This document shows, piece after piece, positions 49,132 through 61,429 of a stretch of DNA of 64,000 bases. Source of the stretch: Moringa oleifera (Eukaryota > Streptophyta > Magnoliopsida > Brassicales > Moringaceae); NCBI GenBank assembly GCA_021397835.1, contig JAJFZO010000049.1, forward strand, positions 9,615,001 to 9,679,000, given 5' to 3'. The notes under the pieces were generated by a model. It saw only the letters and a program-made list of their open reading frames with translations. It was not told the origin of the DNA and did no database searches. The translations under genes were made by a program, and so were the position numbers. Within the stretch, counting starts at the first letter, position 1. The number at the start of each line of letters is the position of its first letter.

Positions 49132-52100
49132 CAACCAATCCATTTCCTCCTGTCACTTTTGAACTATACCCTTTAAAAACATTCAACTTGGTGCATTATT
49201 ATTATTTGTTTTCATTCAGATTGATTATTAATGATATTCAATTTGTAATTTAGTTTTTGATGATAAAATATTATTCTTTTATCAACTAATGGTATGTTCT
49301 CTTTTTGCAAATAGTTCTAATTTAAAGATTATTTAAAAAATATAATTAAATTTATATTATATTTTATCGTGAATTATAATGATTTTGAGATTTTCACCTA
49401 TATTGCACTTTACTATAATATTATTGATTTTTTTTGAAAAAATGATTTGATTGCTGCAGTAAAAAGAAACACTTTCAAAAAATTATCTTTTTGTTAAAAT
49501 AAAATCTTACTAATGAAGTAAAACCATCGGATAGTTTTTAACTATTAATTAAGTCAGTAAAAAATTTGATAGAATAAAATTAAAAAAATAATAAAGTAAA
49601 TATCATTTAAAACTTTGAATTTTATTTTTTATCTTCAATCAAACTTTTACTTTCAAAACATATCCAAACAAATCTTAGCGTTTCAATTTTGTTCAAATTA
49701 AACCCTATTAAAAAATTCAAATATTATAGATATTTAAATCAGAGATATTTTACAATGAATTTTGATTTATAATTTTTTATAGATATAAATAAAAATTTTA
49801 AAACTTTGCTTTGATATATTTTGAATGTTAGGGTTTGATTGGAAAGAGAAAATAAAACTCAAAGTTTTAAATGATATTTATTCAAAATAATATATAATTA
49901 AAATTTATTTAATTTTTATAATATAATTTAATCACTTTTTAATTATTTTTAACATTGTAATATGTATTTGCAAATAATTTGAGCCAGAGTTGCTCAGATT
50001 ATTTTCAACCATAAATTCTAAAAATAGTATTTTTTAAAAATACTTTAATACTGTATATTTTTTAATTTTCAATTTATTTACACTGAATTGATATTATAAA
50101 TATTATTTTAATAATGTATATAATAATTGTCGATAAACAATATCTATAATGTTATTTAATTTACTTAAGATAATAAAATAATTAATTTCATGTAAATTTT
50201 GAGTTATTTTATGTTAAAAAATAAATATTCATATAATTAAATTATATTTTAAGTAAAAATTTTAATATCATATATAATTTTATTATTAATTAAATATTTA
50301 CTTAATATTAATAATTTAAATAAATTAAATTACATATTGAATATTAGTTTTATTTCAAAGCTATTGATGAGATATAATTTTTAATAATATATATTTTTTA
50401 ATAGTATAACATATATATTGTATCATAAATATATTATATAAAAAATATAAAAATTAATAATATAAAACATTTAAAAAGCAATAAATAACATTTATTGTTT
50501 TTTTTTTGTTACAATACTAAATAGAAGATTGCTTTTTAATTATCATCATATTGAAACACATATAAAACCAATTAAACATTAAATTAATATTTTACCATTC
50601 CGTTAGGGACAATATTATTTTTCATCATTATTGTCAAAGTAGTTTAGTGATTTTTTTTATTCTTTATAATTTCAATTCAATATGCATTCATCACGAAAAT
50701 ATCAATTATGTGGGTTCATCTTCTAAAATCTTAGGCTAATTATTTTTGCACAACCGAATTACTTTATGAATTTTTATGGATCAAAATATTTTGTTGATTT
50801 GAACTTTATTGAGTTTTTGATGACATTATAATACTTGAAAGTTTAATAAAATTGAATTTTTATATTTTTATATTAATATTTTAAATTATTAAAATACTTT
50901 TATAATTATTTATTAGAAAATGTAATTTAAAAATTTTAAAAATAATTGATTGATATAAAAATAAAATAACTTAAAAAAATAATACCCACATTTTTGTGAA
51001 TACATTTAAGTATGATTAACTTTAATTATGGCACACAAAGAAGTAGGCACAAGGCTTTATGTTCCTCCTTCTATCTCTTTAATCTTCGCAACCAATAAGA
51101 AACGACAAATACAAAATGACAAAGAAGGCCTTTTGAGTGAAAGCCCATTATGTAAAGAAGATTACCCAAGATTTTGATTCATACATATCTTTTTTTTTTA
51201 TTTATTCATTTATGATATGATATACTTAAGTAAAATTAAATTGCAAGTGTCAATATTTTTCACATATTGTATGTCAAGTGGATATTATTATGCTCGCTAA
51301 TTTCTTATTACATATATATAATATCTAATTTATGGTTCCAATGGGTTATAATCATTTTAACCACACTATCAATAAAATTTTAGATCTCGGAATATAACAT
51401 TATGTACTAATAATTATATTATCAAATAATATATAAAACATTTGTTTCACATTTTTCATCATTACATTTTAAAGTTGGTTAGTAATTTTAAAAATAAAAT
51501 TTACAATAATTATTAATTTAAAATAAATAATCTCTAAAATATAAATCAAAATAAAATAGTATTTGTATTTTGTCCAAAAAAATTAGATATATAAAAAAAC
51601 ACTTAAAAATTTAAATTTCTTTATTTTCCATATTGTAGTAATTAATTTGTTTAACATACTTATATTAAATGCATTTATACCTTGTAGCAAAAAGAATATT
51701 AGTAAAAATAATTAGTTTCCTTGAGGTAGGAAAATGCTATAAATTGAGAAGTTGAATTCCATACATTTGTGTAATGTGCAGCCTCTTAAAGAACCCACTA
51801 CTTCTAATGAATTTGATGATAAATGATTTTGGACCATGCCATGATACACTGCCATTGTATTCACATCTCTTCCAAGGGAAGTAAATCTTTTATTAATTTG
51901 AGTTTGTATTAAAAAAATGATTTTTTTCATAATTTTTCATATTAATGAATAATAGGAATTTTAATCATTAATTTAATTTATTAATTAATATATTTTTTAA
52001 AATATCAACACAACTCATATTATAAGAATTTTATTTTTAATCTTTTTATGTAATTCTAAGTTTTTCTTTTTGAAGCAAATGTGTTATGTCTAATTAAACT

Positions 52101-52582
52101 TATTTTTATAGTTTTCGCCATTGATCTAAATCGAATAATGCATCTTTAATTATGTGGAGCCCATGAATTTTAGCATATGTAGACAATTATTATTTTTGAA
52201 ATATTTTTATCAATTTCATGGGTAAATAAATTTTTAAAGAAATAAAAATTTAAAAAATGAAATATTCAAATATAAATTTTAAAATTTTATGATTTATTAA
52301 TAAAATAAGGATAATTTTGTATATTTAATTATATATAATAAATTAAAAAAATAATTTCAATTCATGTAGTGCTTATGTATGATAAACTCAAGAAATTAAT
52401 ATGGATTCTATAAAATTATAATTTTTTTAAAAAATGATATAGAACTTAATATTCTCAACGTGAAATCCAACATGAAGTCTTTTATTTCTACTGAGTCTGC
52501 TTTAATAATCAAAACGAACCTGTTGGAGTTTAAGATACTTGCTCCCTTTAGTCAAATTCTGTCTTTAATACATTTTGGTAAC

Positions 52583-52616
52583 AATAATAATAATAATAAT
52601 AATTATTATTATTATT
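52583..52616. repeat. (AAT)n/(ATT)n palindromic microsatellite
   Basis: Six AAT repeats run directly into five ATT repeats, forming a near-perfect inverted repeat without a spacer. This could extrude as a hairpin or cause template switching. Confidence 0.9.
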
Positions 52617-53314
52617 TTTATCGATATAAAAGTGAAATTAACTCTTTTAATAATATATATACATATATTATATACATTAATCTATATATTTATATATTTA
52701 TTGATTTATTTTTGCCTGAATGCTTCTCCAAGTGGAAGGGCATTACTTTTAGTGTGGCACCTGTAGTTGCATGAAGGATAAGCATGCTTCCACATTTTGG
52801 CTATTACTACCTTGGATGGAGGTGGTTCATAGATCAAAATCCAAATGAAAAGACAAATTAGCCCTTTTAAAAAAACGTTTCATGTGTTTCGATTCTAAGC
52901 TTGAAGCTCTAGAGTATCAATCTAAATATCCATTAAACTTGTTTATTTTTCAATATATTGTATATGCATTTTTTTGTAATTGAATTATTTTAAACTAAAA
53001 AATTCAAATAACAATGAAATTTTGGAAGAGCATTAAAAAATAATACACAAAATTTTGAGTTGAAAAAAAATAAATTGAAAGGTCAAAATATAAAGACCAT
53101 CTAAATTTGGATAAAATATAAGAAAGCATAAATTATATATATTAAATAAATATTTGAAAAATGTAACTTAATTAATACCTTTTGAATCCATAACAACCTA
53201 GATTTTAGATAATTTATTGTATTATTTATTATAAATTAAGACTGTTCAATCAAAAGTTTTTATACTTAATTTTTCTCTTTTTTATGGCACTGATATTGAG
53301 CTTCCCTTTCTTCC

Positions 53315-53324
53315 TATTTAAAAA
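53315..53324 (+). promoter_or_regulatory. TATA-box-like element upstream of the DLK2-like pseudogene
   Basis: tatttaaaaa lies about 100 bases upstream of the inferred ATG (53417). It is followed by a CT-rich leader (ctctttctctctctttc), typical of plant 5' untranslated regions. The position fits a retained core promoter; activity is unknown. Confidence 0.5.
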
Positions 53325-53416
53325 GGCCAAACCAGCAATGTAGAGGACCCAAACACAGCTCTACCTCTTTCTCTCTCTTTCAATATTTATCTCTTTGCGG
53401 CTTACTAAAAAAAATT

Positions 53417-53806
53417 ATGGTGCCAGAAAATGCTCTTTCAGTAGCCATGAAAGTGAAAATATTGGCTTCGGCAATGAAGCCATGGTTCTTGCACACAGGT
53501 TATGGATTAGACCAGTTTTTTGGCATAAAATCCTCCTCGTCTTGGCTCAGCATTATAAGGTTCTAGTATTTGATTGGATCTTCGCAACGGACTTAAAAAA
53601 TTCGGACCTCTTTGATCTTGTGAAGTACTCTTCGTATGATACTTTTGCTGATGATTTGATAGCTCTAACAGATGAGTTTCACTTGAAATCTTCGGTTTTC
53701 ATGGGGCACTCCATGTCCGACATGATTGGGTGCATCGCTTCCATCAAAAAACCTAACCTACAATAGCCTTCCACTACCAATGTAGTATATACTGACGAGG
53801 GGGAGT
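53417..53806 (+). pseudogene. DLK2/D14-family alpha/beta-hydrolase pseudogene, 5' part only
   Basis: The family (D14, KAI2, DLK2) are alpha/beta hydrolases for strigolactone- or karrikin-type signals, about 265-270 residues long. From the ATG at 53417 the pieces read ALSVAMKVKI, then GFGNEAMVLAH, then GYGLDQ, then WHKILLVLAQHYKVLVFDW. They lie in alternating frames, which implies three single-base indels near 53460, 53493 and 53518. After that one frame continues through KYSSYDTFADDLIALTDEFH and SSVFMGHSMSDMIGCIAS to KPNLQ and a stop at 53766. The nucleophile-elbow serine (GHSMS) is preserved. VLVFDW favours DLK2 over D14 or KAI2. A trailing YTDEGEY-like segment up to about 53806 may be further remnant. 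The second half, with the catalytic Asp and His, is missing. Confidence 0.85.
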
Positions 53807-53810
53807 ATAA

Positions 53811-54640
53811 TTAATAGTTATGTAATTCGTTTTGAAATAGTTTTCAAAATTCAAAAATAATTTTCCATATAAGACAATCAAAATATTTTTTAAAAATTAA
53901 TTAATTAATTGATTAATTTTTATTGTGTGTCAAATTAAGATTGATCAAATTATTATACTTCACAAATGGAATTGTTGAACACTAAGTAAATAACACATTA
54001 AATATCTTTTTTTTTTTTCATTTTAGTAAATGTAAGATTTGAGAAACCATCAAGAAGTGTACAGTAAAAAAAAGTTAAAAAAAAATAAATTTACAACTGG
54101 GAGCATCTTTACTTACTTTAATTATGCTTTAACTAATCACTTTATGTAATAAACAAAAACCAAACTCCAAAATATCTAAAAGTTATTTGTAATAATTAAA
54201 TAAATTAATCAATTTCATTTACCTCGAATTAGGGATGTTTTTCACTGATTTCTTTCTGTATTTCTTCCATTTGTATCCATTGTCCATGACTTACATCTCC
54301 GATTTCATTCTAAATGCTACTCGATGCCTCACCTCCAATTTGTTTCTCTTCTCATTCTTACATTTTTTGCAAGTATCCAAAGAAAGATAATAATCGTTAT
54401 CGCTTAAGCAATAAAAATACTGATAATTAACAGCATGTATCTTAAATAGAAGAATTAAAGAAAATTATTTTAATATATGGTCACCTGCATGTTAGCACAT
54501 TTCCTCGATGTTGCACCATATTTGAATATTTCTACATTCTAACTTTCTTCATTTCTCTAACCAAGCACGTTCTAGCATAAATTTCAAAACCTATTTAGAA
54601 CATCATGATTGAGTCAATGATGTAGTGAGGATCATTGACA
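53811..54640. other. AT-rich non-coding DNA downstream of the pseudogene
   Basis: No continuation of the hydrolase (the catalytic Asp/His region) is found here on the plus strand. No other gene is seen. Confidence 0.6.
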
Positions 54641-55080
54641 TTGAATTAAAGAGAAAAGTGAAAAGTACTAAAGCTGAGAGAGTGACGGTTTAAAATAAAA
54701 CAACACGATCTAATGGACCTCATTTCCAATTTCCCTTTGTCTGTGATTGATTTTCCAAAGATTGCCCGTATCATAGCATTAACAAAGTTGGGCTTCCTAT
54801 TCAAGCAGAAGAGATGCCGTACGAGTACACATGGCGCGTGATAGCAAGGGAAGTTTTGGATACAACTCCAGTAGATAGAAAAACAGTGCATCGTATTTCC
54901 TTAGCTGACGTGATGCACTTGTACTTTTGCTAAGGCCTGGCCTGTGAGCTGAACTTGCTCTCTTTCATGGGCTAAGGCCTGTAACCAATATGACCTAATG
55001 GTCTAGCTTAGGCTTATGGCCCCACAGCAGTGACGCTCAACTATGCTTGTATCAACATTTGAACCCTATAGTCCCGTGGG
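54641..55080. other. Mixed-composition segment of unknown origin
   Basis: Noticeably richer in G and C than its surroundings. gctaaggcctg occurs twice 42 bases apart (54929 and 54971), and gacctaatggtc (54994) is nearly self-complementary. Style and sharp borders suggest an inserted element or LTR remnant, but no primer-binding site, polypurine tract or target duplication could be identified. Confidence 0.35.
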
Positions 55081-58000
55081 TTCACGTATATCTAGTATTT
55101 TCGATATAATTGGTGTTGGTACCATTATTAATGGGTATTTTTAAGGTACATATAACCAAATTTAAAATATTTTTATTTATATTATTAAATCTTCAAACAA
55201 TCATGTCAATTTTGTTAAAACTTTATCAAATATTTTGAAAATTGAATAAATTATTAAATTAAACAAAAAAGATGTTTAAAAGTTAGAAATTGAAGCATGA
55301 TGATTGAATAAATTTATAATATTTTTACTTATATTATTAAGATAAATAATATAAAAAAATAACAGTTATTTTTAAAGACCATTAATAAGATTAAAAAACA
55401 TTTTTTATTTTTATTTTTTTAAATAATAGTATTTTGATAAAAATTTAAAATTTTTGCAATAAAATAAGTTTAATAATATAAATAAATTAACATTGGTATT
55501 AAATGAAGTTAATGGAATAAAAAGCCCATTCACAGTTTAACTAATCAAACAAACCAATTCGATCCAATACTTAAACATTGTAAAGAGATAACAACCATAA
55601 AAGTTTTGATTTTAAGCAAATAATCTCTAATTTATAAAATACCTAATAACACAAAGATGTAGTGGCATGACAGTATATTCATAAATTGTGCAAGAATTTT
55701 ATAAAACAAATACCTTTTCATCAGTTAAAGACAATTTCCATTAAAATAATAGCACCCCCAACATTTCTCGATAACAGATTATACCATTCCAAATGTTTAG
55801 ATGCAACCAGATAACCAAGCTCATGAGAAGCCACTAAGGAAATACTTAGTTATTTAATCTTTCAAGTCTGTACATGCATAAGGAGAAATCAAATTAATTT
55901 TGGTTTAGAATTTATCTTTCATTTATTAGCTCACATAACTTGATAAGAATACAAAAGAAAAAGAAATTATGTGACTTTCTCATTAAGTACAAGAAAATAG
56001 TTACTTTTAGATAACAAAAAAAATATGATGACCCATATTTTAATATCTTTTTTCACTTTACAACTTGTGTCAAACCAAATAAAGCGTCAAATATTAGAAA
56101 GAATAATTTAAAACATAAATGAGCATGCTTTGAGTTTTCACAATAAAATAGTTACTCCCAAGTAACTAAAAAATCTAATAATTTATAAATTAGTATCTTT
56201 TTTATTTTTTCTGTCACTTTACAACTTGTCTCCAATCAGACAAAGCATCAAATATTAGAATGAATGATTTGAAATGTAAATGAGCATGCTTTAAGTTTTA
56301 CACCAAAAGAACAATCAAAGAAAAGCTTTCCATTAAACTACAGATCATTACAACAAAAGGAGAAGAATTTTACTATTAAAAGCAAATTTGATACTAGATA
56401 GCCAGTGGGTGTCCTTGATTGCTGCTTTGTTACTAAGGAGTTTAGTCAAAGTCTGAGTAGTGTACCCATTATAAACTGAAGGAAAAGGAAAGCTCACAAA
56501 GGAGTGGATAACATCCCCACTTATTCACTAAAAAATAAATAAAACTAGTGGTAGAAAGGTTGACAAAAAAAATTATTTCATTTACCTGCAATAAAGCTTC
56601 CTTCAATAAGTCATAATTTCAAATCAATAATGGTTGTAGAAGATAATAAGAACGTGATAGATCATTGCATCATTCAAATAATAAACTAAAAGTTAATGCA
56701 AAAGAGAGAAATAATGATGAAGAAGATTTGATAGTTTAATCAATGCCATAAATATCAACCATCAAATAAGAATCAATAATAAGTTAGAAAAGTTGTTAAA
56801 AATTTTAAGATAATTGAAAGTTTTGAGTAAGACTTAGGACTAGGAAAAGTAGAGGACAGAAACTATATATGCTACTTTATATATATAGAATCTGCTAAGT
56901 TAGAATTAATTTCAAAATGTCAAGGCAGCTAACAATAACAATAACTTATAACATGAACAATGAGTATCTAGGAATAAAAGTAACCAAAATAATTAACTTG
57001 ATTTCTTAGAAATATGAACTAATTTTATTTTTTCAAATTCTAACCCAAATTAAAGGTAGTGTGAAAGCATACCTTCATGTCTACCCTTGCTTCAAATTAA
57101 TGCAAGTGGTGCGACATACCTACCATCTAAGACAACTTCAAGGCTGCCAAACATAAAGAACTTGCTCTAAAATTCTATTTAGTACGATATATTTAATTTT
57201 TATTACGTTGCCTTCAAGCACAAATAATCAATTGGTTCTATTAATTAGCTTGGAATCCTTCATGAAAATATGCAATGAACCAATAAATCTACAAATGCAT
57301 CAAACTAGTAAACCTAGATGATTTAATTACTTCTCAAATTATAGTAAGAAATATTTGAAAATTGTTTATGTACTTTAGGCTTATCTTATCATGATTGAGA
57401 GACCATGTGTGTGAGAAATCCTAATTTTAAATCTAGTATGCCTTTTTAACTCATAAGCATGAACAACCTAGAAGCACAATCATAAAAAAAGAAATAGTGA
57501 TAAATGCCACATAACATATTTCTTTTAAGAAAGTAATAAGTAATACAAAGAAATACAAAGTCAAATACCTTTCTAATTCTCTCCCTGCAATAAAGTTAAA
57601 TCTTGTCATACAATCTCCCCATTGGTAAGACTAAATTCTTAACACTATTAGGTACTTCTACTAATGAAATAGGCCACCATTGGTTTTGAATAAAATAAAA
57701 AAAAGATTTCAAACATGAGAACAAACATTGAATGAGAACAAAAGAACAAAAGATTAATTATAGCGAAGCATTACAAGATGAGATCCCCTTTCTTACTCTG
57801 TTTGCACAAATCACAATGGCAGACACAAATATATGTAGATTACTATTAAGCAACAAGACCTACTAATTTGATATTTAGTCATCAAGTATGAGCCCGCATC
57901 TCCTACATTACTTGGTCACATTTTACATGCAAACCATGATATTTAGGTTCAAAAAAGATCATGATATGAATAATTCCATAAGTCAATTTTTATTTTAAGA

Positions 58001-58229
58001 TGTTATAGTGGGGGAAAATGTTATAACTTTATAAAATAAGTGGATTTGGGGAAAGTCATTCAATCTTTCGTCGAACATTCTCATTGATATTGATTGTTAT
58101 TAACACACATCATATAATTTAATTTAATTTTTTAAAAAAATTTTATTTTAAAATACATAATTTTTATCATCAATTTTAAACATCAACAATTATAAAAACC
58201 TACTCTTAATAAAGTTATTACAATTGGCA
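55081..58229. other. AT-rich low-copy DNA, no supported gene
   Basis: Several minus-strand stretches end in donor-like words (GAAAAG|GTATTTG near 55708, AAG|GTATGC near 57068, AAAG|GTATTT near 57565). They could be leftovers of introns and exons of a transcription unit starting near 59760. None gives a recognisable protein. No repeat of the satellite or interspersed families was noticed. Confidence 0.4.
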
Positions 58230-58525
58230 AATTGAGAATTCTTTGATCCAAATTCTTTGATCAATACTTTGCATCCTATCTAGTGCCTTTATACATTTCA
58301 TTATAGAAAACCTGTCTGCATTCTTCATAATTACAATTATCCTATTTTTGAAGCAGCTGCTATTTCTAGCATTGCATCAAGAATTGCATTATCAATAGCC
58401 TTATGACTTCTCTTACGATGACCAGAATTAGAGGGCATCACGAACAAGCATTTGTTATGTCCATCCAACATTGAACATCATCCCCAAAGATAGAACAAGC
58501 ATCCTCGTTGACATAATTCATTGTG
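58230..58525 (-). pseudogene. Myb/SANT-like protein relic (Harbinger-associated type)
   Basis: Three open pieces in different frames on the minus strand follow the order of the C-terminal part of plant Myb/SANT-like proteins (L10-interacting MYB / Harbinger-associated group). About 58520-58445 contains NEDACSIFGDD. 58438-58337 reads GHRKRSHKAIDNAILDAMLE, then IAAASKIG and a stop. About 58315-58235 reads FSIMKCIKALDRMQSID. A basic KRK stretch, a helix before it and the CIKALD-type helix fit the family. The DNA-binding domain itself and the terminal leucine-rich end are not seen. Frameshifts and stops rule out function. The identification is from remembered family style and needs a search. Confidence 0.45.
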
Positions 58526-59944
58526 ACAAACATGCTTTAAGTCTCAATACACAAAAGAATTGAGAATTTTTGGATTCAATTGCTCTTCATTCCAAAATAA
58601 CAACAAAGCCTATGATCATTCCTAGCCTCTAACAATCGAAGTACCAATAGAACAAAGATAAATAAGAAAAGGAAAAAAAGAAAAAAGAGCAACCAGAGAA
58701 GGAAGATAACAACCATGCATCTATCAACATTTAAGTTCCACAAAAGATCAAATAAATTAGGATACTGAATGCTTAAACTACGAACAAGTGCATTACTTAG
58801 AAAATTCATCCAAAATTAAACCACATGCATTATATAAAAAAATCATCCAGAATTAAACAATCTACATGTTAGAAAAATAAAATAATGTGGGAATTACATT
58901 ATATCCAAGCAAGTAGTTTTCGTCAAGGTTACTTCTGGATAACTTTTTCGTTGGCTTCCTATCTCTAAATTCACGTTATCTAAACAAATTTATTCATACC
59001 AATTTTACCAGGTCTTAATTCTATTTTCTTTGCATCATCTAAGCTTTAGAAATTAAAGCATGGAAATTTAAATATTCAGAATGCTAAAATCATAAATTAA
59101 TTAACTCGCAAAAGCTATCTATTTGAAAGAGACAAAAAAAACCCAACTCCATACCATCAAGGTCTAAATAAGCAAAATGATAAATACACTTGGGTTCCTT
59201 TTCTTTTTTTTTTTATTGGGCAATCAAACAATGTGTTTGCTAAGATAACATAAATCTCCTCCCATGAAAAATAAACTATAAAAAATTAGAAAGAAAAAGA
59301 CTGTGAGTAAAAGCAAACAAAGACCTAATTTACACAAAAACAAAGAGTCAAAATCTAAACCAAATAAAAAACACAAATGCATGCTAGTTAAAAGCACAAG
59401 AAGAAAAAAATATGAACAACTAATGAACAAAACATTAAATTCTCTTTGGTTAAGGAGAACATTTGACAATCTTCTCAGTTTCATTCATTTAAGTTTTGTT
59501 ATCAAACAAACCATCAATGAAATGGGCCAAAAAAGAAAAAAGAAAATCGCGATGAATTGCATTAAAGGATCATAAAAGACATAAAGTTAGCTGTAGATAA
59601 AGAGAGAAAGTCACCGTTCCTAGCCAAGTCTTTCTCCTTTCTTCTTCTTGGAATAAAAAGGTTAAAAGAGAATTCTACGGCTTTGGGGTTTTTGACCTTT
59701 TGTTTTAGTAGAGAGAAAATAAGCCCTCATTTACATTTTATCCTTAAGGCACCAAATTTACAAGGAAAGAAGGTAAAGAAAGGGAAAGCCTGTCCATGTA
59801 TGTGTTTGTCTTTCTGTGCCTAATATTTAAGATGTTTTGTTTTGCAATCCAAAATGGTACGAGATTTAAGTATATATAGCTAAATTTTCAATTATGCAAA
59901 AGTAGTAGTAGATGAAATAGAAGAATTCAATCTGATTCAGAAAA
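58526..59944. other. AT-rich DNA with a minus-strand leader-like stretch
   Basis: Read on the minus strand, 59750-59590 has ttttctctctactaaaac, an A/G-rich leader and gtgactttctctctttatct ending in acag. This looks like a plant 5' untranslated region with an intron border, but no coding exon follows. The hydrophobic minus-strand frame at 58576-58809 is low-complexity (F/L runs from an A/G-rich tract) and is not taken as a gene. Confidence 0.35.
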
Positions 59945-60985
59945 GCTATTTATTAAGCATAGTAAAATCTATGCTTTGCATTCATTACAAAACTTAAGAT
60001 TGGTTATTCTTCATTCACAAAACCAATTTAACTACTTATAAATTTTTATTTTTGTATTAATCATTAAAAAACCGTAAAACTCAATTATAATTTTGTGATA
60101 ACTTTTTGAAAAAATATGTAATAAAAAATACAAAAAATCAAACTGTTAAAAAAATAAAAATACAATAAAATATAAAAGTATTTAAAATAAAGAAATAAAA
60201 AATAAAAAAAATAAAATTCAAAAATTTTGTAAAAAAATGTAGTATAAAAAGGTAAAAATCAAATAAATTGACAAAAATTGTAACCACTTGATGAGGTCTA
60301 ATATTTGTAATTTTACTAAATTAAAATATATCAAATAATAAAAAACTTTAAAAACTAAACAAAATAAAAAATAGAACAAAATCAAAAGTAATAAAATCAA
60401 AATAATCATAAAAATGTTTACAAAAGAAAAATCATGAAAATATTAAAAAATAAAAGAAAATAAAACAAAAGCAAATAAAAAAATTGAAAACCAAATAAAC
60501 TAAAAAAAACAAAGAAAAATAAAGTTAGTAAAGAAAGTAAGTGAAAGAAACTAAAAACACCGAATAAAATAAAAAAATAAATGTAAGAAATTTTTTTAAA
60601 AAAATCAAAGTAACAGAAAAAATAAAAAAAGGATTAAAGAAATCCAAAAAAATCAAGACATAATACCAAAAAAAAAAAAAAGCAATAGTCAAGAAACAAA
60701 AACTCTTTGTAAAGCAACAAAATATATTTTGTTGGAAAAGAAAATAGTAGCAAATAAAATAAAATTTTAAATTTTAAAAATATCAAATAAAATCATTGAA
60801 AAGAAAAAATCTATTAAAATAAAAAATAAAATGTAATAAAATCTAAAACATTAAAAAATGGAAAAAAGGAAAACACACAAAAGATTTAAAAACTTAAAAA
60901 ATAAAAAATGACAAAAATTAATGTAAAATAATTTTTAATTTCAAAACAATTCAAAAATCATAAAATATTCTATAGAAAAAATAAA
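59945..60985 (+). repeat. AT-rich interspersed repeat, right copy (inverted relative to 1-1085)
   Basis: The reference orientation for the family. Inner border at about 59945 (aagcatagtaaaatctatgc), matching 1085 on the left. It contains the caaaaactctttgtaaagca word at 60700 shared with 44660 and, reversed, with about 285-305. The nearly 59 kb between the two inverted copies include both tandem arrays and all the pseudogenes. Confidence 0.8.
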
Positions 60986-61009
60986 AAGTTAACTTTGATT
61001 TCCATTATT

Positions 61010-61330
61010 TTTTAAAAAATATAATAAAAATACAATAAATCAACAATAAAAAATATAAATACAAAAAATAAAAAATATATTTCAAATAAATAAATAAAAG
61101 CGTGTAAAAAATAAAATAAAATTCAAAAATTTGATAAATAAAAAGTAACAAAACAGTAAAAATCAAATGCACTTATAAAATTGCAACCATTTGGTAGGTC
61201 TAGTATTTGTCATCTTGTTAAATTAAAGTAGTCAAAGATGATAAAAATTTTAAAAAAATAAAAAACAAAAAAAATTATAAACAAGGTTGAAAAATAAAAG
61301 CAAATAAACACTTAAAAAATCAAATCAAAT
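61010..61330 (+). repeat. AT-rich interspersed repeat, adjacent partial direct copy
   Basis: Matches 60110-60440 in the same orientation. Examples are attgcaaccatttggtaggt at 61177 against attgtaaccacttgatgagg at 60278, and aaaataaaattcaaaaattt near 61110 against 60205. It forms a tandem pair with the right copy, with a period of about 0.9 kb, before the telomere-like block starts. Confidence 0.75.
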
Positions 61331-61429
61331 AATTTTTTTTTAAATAATAAAGTTTCTAAAAAAATAAGTACTAGAAAATAAAAATACTCAATAAAGTAAA
61401 AAAAAACAAATATAATTTTTTTTAAAGAC

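Larger units (their letters stand above)
47901..53280. other. Long AT-rich intergenic DNA
   Basis: No gene is seen on either strand. Contains a (CT)n tract at 49109-49131 and a trinucleotide palindrome at 52583-52616. Small less AT-rich islands at 48930-49150, 51040-51180, 51760-51890 and 52700-52860 show no coding pattern. Confidence 0.6.

Noticed and set aside
52460..52774. 104-codon plus-strand frame
   Set aside because: It runs through the AAT/ATT microsatellite (poly-Asn/Tyr) and AT-rich DNA; low complexity only.
58576..58809. Hydrophobic 77-codon minus-strand frame as a membrane protein
   Set aside because: F/L runs come from an A/G-rich plus-strand tract; no other support.
1..60985. 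Terminal inverted repeats of one giant transposon
   Set aside because: The arms are AT-rich, diverged and have extra copies at 44655 and 61010. No target duplication or transposase is seen, so interspersed repeats in opposite orientation are the simpler reading.
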